A stretch of DNA of 64,000 nucleotides from Pseudomonas fluorescens (GTDB lineage: Bacteria; Pseudomonadota; Gammaproteobacteria; Pseudomonadales; Pseudomonadaceae). Shown here one piece after another: positions 57,567 through 64,000 of the stretch. Below the pieces are notes generated by a model that was not told the origin of the DNA, searched no databases, and saw nothing but the letters and a program-made list of their open reading frames with translations. A program made the translations under genes and the position numbers. The first letter of the stretch is position 1; each line of letters opens with the position of its first letter. The DNA is taken from NCBI RefSeq assembly GCF_000730425.1, contig NZ_CP008896.1, positions 5,952,001 through 6,016,000 of the forward strand. The letters are read 5' to 3'.

Positions 57567-58364
57567 ATGTATTCGCCTTTGCGGCTGGCTGCAGGACTTA
57601 CAGTATTGGCGATGGGCACCTTGTGGCAGGCGCAGGTTTCGGCGGCCCAATTGGTACGGATCGGTGCCGCGCATTTTCCACCGTACACCGTGCGCCCGGA
57701 GCAGGGTGCCGACACTGGACTGCTGCCGCAATTGGTGGAGGCGTTGAACCGTGCGCAAACCGACTACCAGTTCGTGCTGGTGCCGACCTCCATTCCTCGG
57801 CGCTTTCGTGATTTCGAGCAAGGCCGGGTCGACATGGCCATCTTCGAGAACCCGCAATGGGGTTGGCAGGACATCCCTCATGCCAATATCGACATGGGCC
57901 TGGAGGACGCCGAGATTTTTGTCGCCCGGCGCCAGCCCGGTCGCGACCAGGAGTATTTCGCCGACCTCAGGGGCAAGCGCCTGGCGGTGTTCAGCGGTTA
58001 TCACTACGCCTTTGCCAACTTCAACCCCGACCCCAAGTACATGGCTGCGCAGTTCAACGCCACGCTGACCTATTCCCACGACAGCAACTTGCTGATGGTC
58101 ACTCGTGGCCGGGCGGATATCGCCCTGGTGACGCGCTCCTACCTCAGTGACTTCATGGTGCGCAATGCCGATACCGCCGGGCAGTTCCTGGTGTCGGAAC
58201 GCATTGACCAGGTCTACCACCACTACGCGCTGCTGCGGCCCAAGGCAGCGATCAGTGGCCCGGCGTTTGCCGCGTTGCTCAAGGGCCTGCGCGAGAGCGG
58301 CGAGCTGTTGAAGATCTTCGAGCCGTATCGCATCGAGGTGCTGCCGGTATCTGACGCGCCGTGA
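57567..58364 (+). CDS. Periplasmic solute-binding protein (SBP_bac_3)
   Basis: 265 residues. Signal peptide (about 1-27, LAAGLTVLAMGTLWQAQVSAAQ), then an amino-acid-type binding domain: IGAAHFPPYTVRPEQGADTGLLPQLV and GKRLAVFSGYHYAFAN. No permease or ATPase gene is adjacent, so it is an orphan. The ATG at 57567 is used; an upstream TTG is possible. Confidence 0.85.
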   Translation: MYSPLRLAAGLTVLAMGTLWQAQVSAAQLVRIGAAHFPPYTVRPEQGADTGLLPQLVEALNRAQTDYQFVLVPTSIPRRFRDFEQGRVDMAIFENPQWGWQDIPHANIDMGLEDAEIFVARRQPGRDQEYFADLRGKRLAVFSGYHYAFANFNPDPKYMAAQFNATLTYSHDSNLLMVTRGRADIALVTRSYLSDFMVRNADTAGQFLVSERIDQVYHHYALLRPKAAISGPAFAALLKGLRESGELLKIFEPYRIEVLPVSDAP

Positions 58365-58381
58365 TCCCGGCAACACCGGCT

Positions 58382-58405
58382 TAAATTTTTGCTACCGGTT
58401 CACGT
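58382..58405 (+). promoter_or_regulatory. PvdS-dependent promoter of the acetylase gene
   Basis: TAAAT (58382-58386), exactly 16 bases, CGT (58403-58405): the iron-starvation box read by PvdS. It ends 40 bp before the start codon at 58446. Confidence 0.75.
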
Positions 58406-58445
58406 CACTTCGTCTAACTGTCGACGATTACCGTGAGCCCCTCCC

Positions 58446-59459
58446 ATGCCCAATCCCCAAGACTTGTCAGTCCTGCCTCTCCCGGCAGGGCCCGCCCTTA
58501 ACGCAGACGAAAGCGATGGCCGCCTGACCCTGACCCTCGCAGGCCAGCCACTGGTGCGCCTGCGCCTTGGGCGCGGCGAAGTGCTGGAGGTGCATTTGCA
58601 AAACCCCGCTGAGGTGCCTTCGGTACAGGCCCTGTGGGCCGCGTGTTATTGGTTGTTTGCCCGGGAACCCGAACGCCAGCAACTCTTCTGGCATCTCGAA
58701 CATGCCCCTGATGAGGCCCTGCGCAGCGGCCTGTTGCTGGCCACGGACGTGGCGGGGCAGTTGCGTTGCGAGCGCACCCTGTTCTGGCAATTGCCACAGC
58801 CGTGGTTGGCCCAGCCGTCGAATGATGCCTATGCGCAGCAGATGATCATCAGCAATGGTAAGCGCCATCCGGTGCGGGCGCCCAAGCCCTGTGGCGAGGT
58901 CTATCGACGTTTCGATGCGCGCCTGGGCGCCTGGGTCTCATTGCGCACGCTGGAGATCGATGTGGACCTGGCCCGCTTCAATCGCTGGCAGAACAGCGCG
59001 CGGGTCGCCAACTTCTGGCAGGAAAGCGGCAGCCTGGAGCAGCACCGGGACTATCTGCAAAAACTGGCAGCTGACCCGCATGCCTTGACGTTGATCGGTT
59101 GTTTCGACGGTGAGCCCTTTGCCTATTTCGAGGCGTATTGGGCCAAGGAAGATCGCATCGCACCGTTCTATGACGCGGGCGATTACGACCGGGGTATCCA
59201 TATGCTGGTGGGGGAGGAGCATCACCGCGGGCCGCACAAGGTTGCCAGTTGGCTGTCGGCGCTGGTGCACTACCTGTTCCTCGACGACCCGCGCACCCAG
59301 CGTGTAGTGGCAGAGCCGCGGGCCGACAACGCCAGGATGATCGGGCATATGCAGAACCAGTGTTTTCACTGCGAGAAGGAGTTCGATTTCCCCCACAAAC
59401 GCGCGGCGTTGATGATCCTGGGGCGGGAGCGGTTTTTTGAGCGGTGTGGGTTGGTCTGA
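58446..59459 (+). CDS. pvdYII: Probable pyoverdine N5-hydroxyornithine acetylase (IucB/AlcB type)
   Basis: 337 residues. The C-terminal 180 residues form a GNAT/IucB acyltransferase domain: YWAKEDRIAPFYDAGDYDRG, GEEHHRGPHKVASWLSALVHYLF, VVAEPRADNARMIGHMQNQ, FHCEKEFDFPHKRAALMIL, as in AlcB and IucB. It would acetylate N5-hydroxyornithine for pyoverdine. Evidence includes the PvdS box and proximity to pvdS. The exact acyl donor and acceptor are inferred. Confidence 0.82.
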   Translation: MPNPQDLSVLPLPAGPALNADESDGRLTLTLAGQPLVRLRLGRGEVLEVHLQNPAEVPSVQALWAACYWLFAREPERQQLFWHLEHAPDEALRSGLLLATDVAGQLRCERTLFWQLPQPWLAQPSNDAYAQQMIISNGKRHPVRAPKPCGEVYRRFDARLGAWVSLRTLEIDVDLARFNRWQNSARVANFWQESGSLEQHRDYLQKLAADPHALTLIGCFDGEPFAYFEAYWAKEDRIAPFYDAGDYDRGIHMLVGEEHHRGPHKVASWLSALVHYLFLDDPRTQRVVAEPRADNARMIGHMQNQCFHCEKEFDFPHKRAALMILGRERFFERCGLV

Positions 59460-59483
59460 GGGCTACAGGCCAAGGCAGATCAA

Positions 59484-59586
59484 TGTAGGCGCTGGCTTGC
59501 CAGCGATGACGCCAGTGGGAACACCTCGGGGTATCAGGTATCCAGCGTCATCGTTAACGAGCATCGCCGGCAAGCCGGCTCCTACA
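59484..59586. repeat. Long REPIN between the acetylase gene and pvdS
   Basis: Left unit TGTAGGCGCTGGCTTGCC and right unit GCCGGCAAGCCGGCTCCTACA inverted, about 103 bp. The interior carries CGTTAACGAGCATCGCC and a GTATCAGGTA block shared with 24718-24822. Confidence 0.82.
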
Positions 59587-59624
59587 AGGATCAGGCCGCC
59601 TTTGTGTTCAATGCGCAGTACAGC

Positions 59625-60176
59625 TCAGACCCGTCGGGCAAAGGTATCGCTATGGGTCCCCGAAACCTTGCGGCAGTGCACCAGCGCATCGCGAATCATG
59701 AAGTTGACCAGGGTCGGCGAAACGCCCAGTTCCTTGGCAATGTCCTTTTGCGGCACGCCATGCAGGCGGTACATCTCGAACGCGTAACGCGTGCGCTGGG
59801 GCAGCTCGGTCAGGGCGTCGGCGATGTTTTCCAGGGTGGAGAAGTTGATGTGCGAGGTTTCCGGTGAAGCGCCATGAATAACCACATTCAAGCCTTCCTC
59901 TTCCGTGCCCGAGTACTTCAGTTCCAGGGCCTGTTTACGGTAGTGGTCGATAGCCAGGTTGCGCACGATCTGGAACAGATAACTCAGTTGCGCCTTGAAC
60001 GATGAGGTGATCTGCGGGGCCGATTGCAGTCTGAAGTAGGCGTCCTGCACTACGTCTTCGGCGCGGGAGCGGCAGCCGGTAATGCGCGCTGCGATCTTGA
60101 CCAGAATCAGTCGATTGTCGACAAACGCCTGGAGTAACGGTGAGTCGCACCTGCTTGTGGATACTTGTTCCGTCAT
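59625..60176 (-). CDS. pvdS: ECF sigma factor PvdS, iron starvation
   Basis: 183 residues with sigma2 (about 10-85; AARITGCRSRAEDVVQDAYFRLQ) and sigma4 (about 115-175; ALTELPQRTRYAFEMYRLHGVPQKDIAKELGVSPTLVNFMIRDAL). Directs RNA polymerase to pyoverdine genes and is itself under Fur. The ATG at 60176 follows AAGGTGA and gives the length known for PvdS; an earlier in-frame ATG is ignored. Confidence 0.95.
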   Translation of the reverse strand: MTEQVSTSRCDSPLLQAFVDNRLILVKIAARITGCRSRAEDVVQDAYFRLQSAPQITSSFKAQLSYLFQIVRNLAIDHYRKQALELKYSGTEEEGLNVVIHGASPETSHINFSTLENIADALTELPQRTRYAFEMYRLHGVPQKDIAKELGVSPTLVNFMIRDALVHCRKVSGTHSDTFARRV

Positions 60177-60246
60177 GGAAATCACCTTGCTGCAAATGAG
60201 GTTAGTGGAGGGCATCCCTGCTGAGGCCTCCTACACATCGGGCAAC

Positions 60247-60275
60247 AAATTATTCTTAATGATAATGATTGTCAA
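60247..60275 (-). promoter_or_regulatory. pvdS promoter with overlapping Fur box
   Basis: On the minus strand TTGACA (60275-60270), 17 bases, TAATTT (60252-60247). The stretch 60255-60273 matches the 19-bp Fur consensus GATAATGATAATCATTATC at 15 positions and lies between and over these boxes, so Fur binding would block transcription when iron is available. Confidence 0.8.
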
Positions 60276-60354
60276 ATGAGAAGTGGAACTAATCTTATGC
60301 CGGAATGCAAACGGTGAAGCGCTTCTCTTTGTGTGCGGGCCCGGGCTTGCAGAC

Positions 60355-60378
60355 TAATTATTTTGCCGTGCCATCCGT
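60355..60378 (+). promoter_or_regulatory. Probable PvdS-dependent promoter of pvdG-pvdL
   Basis: TAATT (60355-60359), 16 bases, CGT (60376-60378). It deviates from the TAAAT consensus in one base but has the exact spacing, and precedes pvdG by 110 bp. Confidence 0.6.
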
Positions 60379-60439
60379 TCTCATTGGTGACAGGCCAGCC
60401 AATACGCCGGCCATGGATTTGCACCTGGAGGAGGACGAC

Positions 60440-60487
60440 ATGCGTTTGTATCGCGAGAACCCAGCGTTCCAGGCAGGGGTGGTCTGA
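60440..60487 (+). CDS. Possible 15-residue leader peptide coupled to pvdG
   Basis: ATG at 60440 has GGAGGAGG five bases upstream, one of the strongest ribosome-binding sites in the window, and encodes [15 protein letters not shown]. Its stop TGA (60485-60487) is followed after one base by the pvdG ATG (60489), suggesting coupling. The frame extends upstream to 60305 without a good site. The peptide has no known family; the site may simply load ribosomes for pvdG. Confidence 0.4.
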   Translation: MRLYRENPAFQAGVV

Positions 60488-60488
60488 G

Positions 60489-61247
60489 ATGAGCACGTCG
60501 ACCCGCTTGCGCCTGTTTTGCCTGCCCTATTCGGGCGCCAGCGCCATGTTCTACAGCCGCTGGCGCCGGGCGTTGCCCGAGTGGTTGCAGGTGTGCCCGC
60601 TGGAGCTGCCAGGGCGTGGCATGCGCATGGACGAACCCTTGCAGCGCGATATCAAGGTGCTGGCTGCGCAGTTGGCCGGCGAGATCAGCACCGAACTCGA
60701 CGGTCCCTACGCTTTGTTCGGCCACAGCCTCGGTGGCCTGCTGGCCTTCGAACTGGCCCATGCCCTGCGTGAGCGCGGCCTGCCTGCGCCCCTGGCGTTG
60801 TTTGCCTCGGCCACTGCTGGCCCGGCGCGCCGGGATGTCAGTGAATACGCCGTGGAAAAAGACGACAGCCAACTGATCGAACGCCTGCGCACGCTCAAGG
60901 GCACCCCCGAAGACGCCCTGGCCAATCGCGAGTTGATGCAACTGACCTTACCGATCCTGCGCGCCGACTTCCTGTTGTGCGGCAGTTTCCAATACGGCGA
61001 GCGCGAGCCGCTGCCGATGCCGATCCATGTGTTTGGCGGCAAACAAGACGACGTGCGTGCCGACGAATTGCTCGACTGGCAGGAAGACACCGCCAGCGGT
61101 TTCTCCCTGGACATGTTCGAGGGGCACCACTTCTTCCTGGTGCAGCAGGAAAGCTCGCTGTTGCGCTGCGTGCGGCGCTATGCCGACGAACACTTGACCC
61201 GCTGGCGCCATGGCGCTGCGCGGCGGGCGGCCCTGGCGGCTGGCTGA
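60489..61247 (+). CDS. pvdG: Pyoverdine type II thioesterase PvdG
   Basis: 252 residues, alpha/beta hydrolase of the type II editing thioesterase family: [14 protein letters not shown], catalytic serine in [14 protein letters not shown] (about residue 78), aspartate region FGGKQDDVR and histidine in FEGHHFFL. Clears misloaded carrier domains of the pyoverdine synthetases. Precedes pvdL, 70 bp apart. Confidence 0.93.
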   Translation: MSTSTRLRLFCLPYSGASAMFYSRWRRALPEWLQVCPLELPGRGMRMDEPLQRDIKVLAAQLAGEISTELDGPYALFGHSLGGLLAFELAHALRERGLPAPLALFASATAGPARRDVSEYAVEKDDSQLIERLRTLKGTPEDALANRELMQLTLPILRADFLLCGSFQYGEREPLPMPIHVFGGKQDDVRADELLDWQEDTASGFSLDMFEGHHFFLVQQESSLLRCVRRYADEHLTRWRHGAARRAALAAG

Positions 61248-61317
61248 ACACGCCGCCACACGCCCACGCCCTCTATCCCCGATTTCCCCGCAAGCCGATT
61301 TCAGGCAGGAACCCCTC

Positions 61318-64000
61318 ATGATGGACGCCTTCGAACTTCCCCGCACTCTGGTCCAGTCTCTCCAGCGCCGTGCCGCGCAGACCCCGGACCAGGTGGCCCT
61401 GCGTTTTCTGGCTGAGTCCGCCGACGACACCGTGGTGCTCAGCTACCGCGACCTGGACCTGCGCGCCCGCACCATCGCCGCCGCCTTGCAGGCCTCGGTC
61501 GAGCCCGGCGAGCGCGCGGTGCTGCTGTTCCCCAGCGGCCCGGATTATGTCGCGGCGTTCTTTGGCTGCCTGTATGCCGGGGTGATTGCGGTGCCGGCTT
61601 ATCCGCCGGAGTCCACCCGTCGCCATCACCAGGAGCGGTTGCTGTCGATCATCGCCGATGCCGAGCCAAGGCTGTTGCTGACCAGCAGTGGTTTGCGCGA
61701 CGCCCTGGGTCAGATCGAAGAAGCGCCGCCCCTGCTCTGCGTGGATGAGCTGCATACGGATGTTGCTGCCGGCTGGATCGCGCCAAACCTGCAGGCCGAC
61801 GATATCGCCTTCCTGCAATACACCTCCGGCTCCACGGCTTTGCCCAAAGGCGTGCAAGTCACCCACGGCAACCTGGTGGCCAATGAACTGTTGATCCGTC
61901 GCGGCTTCGGCATCGACCTGAACCCGGATGACGTGATTGTCAGCTGGCTGCCGCTGTACCACGACATGGGCCTGATCGGCGGCCTGCTGCAACCGATCTT
62001 CAGTGGTGTGCCGTGTGTGTTGATGTCACCGGCCTACTTCCTCGGCCGGCCGTTGCGCTGGCTGGAAGCGATCAGCCAATACCGCGGCACCATCAGCGGT
62101 GGCCCGGACTTCGCCTACCGCCTGTGCAGCGAGCGGGTCAGCGACTCGGCCCTGGAACGCCTCGACCTGAGCCATTGGCGCGTGGCCTATTCCGGTTCCG
62201 AGCCGATCCGCCTGGACACCCTGGAGCGCTTCGCCGAGAAATTCGCCCGCTGCGGCTTTACCCCGAACAACTTCTTTGCCTCCTATGGCCTGGCCGAGGC
62301 GACTCTGTTTGTCGCCGGTGGCACTCGCGGCCAGGGCATCCCGGCCTTGCGCCTGGACGAACAGGCGCTGGCCGCCAACCGGGCGGAGCCTGGGCAGGGC
62401 AGTGCGATCATGAGCTGCGGCACCAGCCAGCCCGAGCACGGGGTGCTGATTATCGAGCCCCATACCCTGGCCGAACTGGCCGACAATTGCGTCGGCGAAA
62501 TCTGGGCCAGCGGCCCGAGCATTGCCCATGGTTACTGGCGCAACCCCGAAGCCACCGCCAAGACGTTCGTGCAGCACGCCGGTCGCACCTGGCTGCGCAC
62601 CGGTGACCTGGGCTTTATGTGCGACGGCGAGGTGTTTATCACCGGGCGCCTGAAAGACCTGTTGATCGTGCGCGGCCACAACCTGTACCCGCAGGACATC
62701 GAACAAACCGTCGAGCGCGAAGTGGAAGTGGTGCGCAAGGGTCGTGTCGCGGCGTTTGCGGTGAATGACCAAGGCCTGGAAGGGATTGGCATCGCCGCAG
62801 AAATCAGCCGCAGCGTGCAGAAGATCCTGCCGCCCGAAGCCCTGATCAAAGCCATCCGCCAGGCGGTGGCCGAGGCCTATCAAGAGGCGCCGTGCGTGGT
62901 GGTGCTGCTCAATCCCGGCGCGCTGCCGAAAACCTCCAGTGGCAAGGTCCAGCGTTCGGCCTGCCGCACTCGCCTGGCCGATGGCAGCCTCGACAGCTAC
63001 GCGCAGTTCCCCGATCAGGCCGTGCAGGCCGGTGAGGGCGCCTTGGCGTCGGGGCTGCAACAGCAGATCGCCGCGATCTGGTGCGAGCAGTTGCAAGTGC
63101 CACAGGTGGCTGCCGACGATCACTTCTTCTTGCTCGGCGGCAACTCCATCAGCGCCACCCAGGTGATCGCCCGCCTGCGCGAGACCCTGGGCCTGGAACT
63201 CAATCTGCGCCTGTTGTTCGAGGCGCCGGTGCTGGCTGATTTCGCCGCCAGTGTCGGCCAGTTGCAGCGGGACGGTGGCGTGGCCCAGGGCGCAATCAGC
63301 GCCTTGTCACGCCAGCAGGAGATGCCGCAATCCCTGGCGCAAAACCGCCTGTGGATCACCTGGCAACTGGACCCGCAGAGTAGCGCCTACACCATCCCCG
63401 GAGCATTGCGCCTGCGGGGCGAGCTGGATGAAGACGCGCTGCAGGCAAGCTTTGCGCAACTGATCCAGCGCCACGAAGCGCTGCGTACGCGTTTCTATGA
63501 GCGCGACGGCCAAGGCTACCAGCGTGTCGATGCCCAGCGTGAATTTGCCGTGCAAGTCATCGACCTGCGCGACTTGCCCGTGGCCGAGCGTGAAGCCCGC
63601 GCCGCACAGATCCGCGAGGATGAGGCGCGTACCCAGTTCGACCTGGAGCAGGGCCCGCTGCTGTGGGTCACGCTAGTGCGTCTGGACGATGAGGATCACC
63701 AGTTGCTGGTGACCTTGCACCACATCATCGCCGACGGCTGGTCGCTGAACGTACTGATCGACGAATTCTCGCGCCTCTACGCCGCCGCGTCCCAGGGCCA
63801 GGCCATTGAGTTGCCGGCCCTGGCCGTGCAATACGCCGACTACGGCAGCTGGCAGCGTCAATGGCTGGCCGAAGGCGAAGGCCAGCGCCAATTGGCTTAT
63901 TGGCAGCAACAACTGGGTGATGAACATCCCACCCTGAGCCTGGCCACCGACCACCCGCGCTCGGCCCAGCAACGGCACAGCGCGTCGCGCTACAGCGTGC
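61318..64000 (+). CDS. pvdL: Pyoverdine chromophore peptide synthetase PvdL, 5' part
   Basis: The frame runs from ATG 61318 (GGCAGGAA upstream; a second ATG follows immediately) to the window end without a stop: about 894 residues of a protein of over 4000. Order: fatty acyl-AMP ligase (about 1-580; FLQYTSGSTALPKGV, SYGLAEAT, RTGDLGF), acyl carrier domain with FFLLGGNSISATQV (about 600-660), then a condensation domain with HHIIADGWS (about 801-809). The first module loads a fatty acid, later removed, as in P. aeruginosa PvdL. Confidence 0.95.
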   Translation, partial: MMDAFELPRTLVQSLQRRAAQTPDQVALRFLAESADDTVVLSYRDLDLRARTIAAALQASVEPGERAVLLFPSGPDYVAAFFGCLYAGVIAVPAYPPESTRRHHQERLLSIIADAEPRLLLTSSGLRDALGQIEEAPPLLCVDELHTDVAAGWIAPNLQADDIAFLQYTSGSTALPKGVQVTHGNLVANELLIRRGFGIDLNPDDVIVSWLPLYHDMGLIGGLLQPIFSGVPCVLMSPAYFLGRPLRWLEAISQYRGTISGGPDFAYRLCSERVSDSALERLDLSHWRVAYSGSEPIRLDTLERFAEKFARCGFTPNNFFASYGLAEATLFVAGGTRGQGIPALRLDEQALAANRAEPGQGSAIMSCGTSQPEHGVLIIEPHTLAELADNCVGEIWASGPSIAHGYWRNPEATAKTFVQHAGRTWLRTGDLGFMCDGEVFITGRLKDLLIVRGHNLYPQDIEQTVEREVEVVRKGRVAAFAVNDQGLEGIGIAAEISRSVQKILPPEALIKAIRQAVAEAYQEAPCVVVLLNPGALPKTSSGKVQRSACRTRLADGSLDSYAQFPDQAVQAGEGALASGLQQQIAAIWCEQLQVPQVAADDHFFLLGGNSISATQVIARLRETLGLELNLRLLFEAPVLADFAASVGQLQRDGGVAQGAISALSRQQEMPQSLAQNRLWITWQLDPQSSAYTIPGALRLRGELDEDALQASFAQLIQRHEALRTRFYERDGQGYQRVDAQREFAVQVIDLRDLPVAEREARAAQIREDEARTQFDLEQGPLLWVTLVRLDDEDHQLLVTLHHIIADGWSLNVLIDEFSRLYAAASQGQAIELPALAVQYADYGSWQRQWLAEGEGQRQLAYWQQQLGDEHPTLSLATDHPRSAQQRHSASRYSV

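Noticed and set aside
57132..58376. 414-codon minus-strand frame across atuR and the solute-binding protein
   Set aside because: Spans two real genes and their gap on the opposite strand; no domain signal.

Overview
The window is chromosomal DNA of a fluorescent pseudomonad, most likely of the Pseudomonas fluorescens group. It is GC-rich and densely coded. It carries the start of a pyoverdine locus (pvdS, pvdG, pvdL) and EF-P with its arginine rhamnosyltransferase EarP, and its intergenic repeats are REP/REPIN elements built on GCCGGCTTGCCGGC and GCGGGCAAGCCCGC cores. From efp to a SagS-type kinase the gene order resembles, from memory, the PA2824-PA2852 stretch of P. aeruginosa. I saw no insertion sequence, prophage, CRISPR array, rRNA or tRNA. 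Layout: 1-4.3 kb holds the end of a universal stress protein gene, cysB, a Gre-like factor, earP and efp. 4.3-9.7 kb holds ohr/ohrR, two LysR regulators, a TauE-type permease, a DUF1127 protein and a YcaQ-like DNA glycosylase. 9.7-19.7 kb holds class II DAHP synthase, a SAM-dependent enzyme, a crotonase, a cold-shock-type DEAD-box helicase with a long leader, a DODA dioxygenase, tpm, htpX, alaA and msrB. 19.8-24.7 kb is a peroxide and methionine-repair group (glutathione peroxidase, OspR, SagS, an ATPase and free-methionine-sulfoxide reductase). 24.8-29.8 kb is a BvgS/RocS-like phosphorelay with its LuxR-type regulator and a lone receiver. 30-38.8 kb holds dgt, an EAL protein, a YqjD/YqjE/YqjK-like operon, an ammonium transporter with a sigma-54 promoter, a CPA2 antiporter and an RluA-type pseudouridine synthase. 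38.9-44.2 kb holds a small lipoprotein, mobA, moaB-moeA, a YegS lipid kinase and a NarL-type two-component pair. 44.4-48.3 kb holds a possible degenerate Hpt protein, cheV with a sigma-28 promoter, a MOSC protein, ppnP and an exonuclease. 48.3-57.5 kb is the acyclic terpene cluster atuABCDEF with divergent atuR, lacking atuG and atuH. 57.5-64 kb holds a solute-binding protein and then the pyoverdine genes: a hydroxyornithine acetylase, pvdS, pvdG and the 5' part of pvdL. Several circuits can be read from the DNA: Fur over pvdS, PvdS boxes over the acetylase and pvdG-pvdL, paired inverted operators between atuR and atuA, and different palindromes in front of ohr and gpx, which are paired with two OhrR-family paralogues. 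The most notable unexplained structures are the csdA start codon held in a 9-bp stem, a 15-codon ORF with a strong ribosome-binding site coupled to pvdG, the inverted repeat upstream of cheV, a 22-bp perfect hairpin between convergent genes, and the REPIN family, one copy of which lies inside the atu operon.
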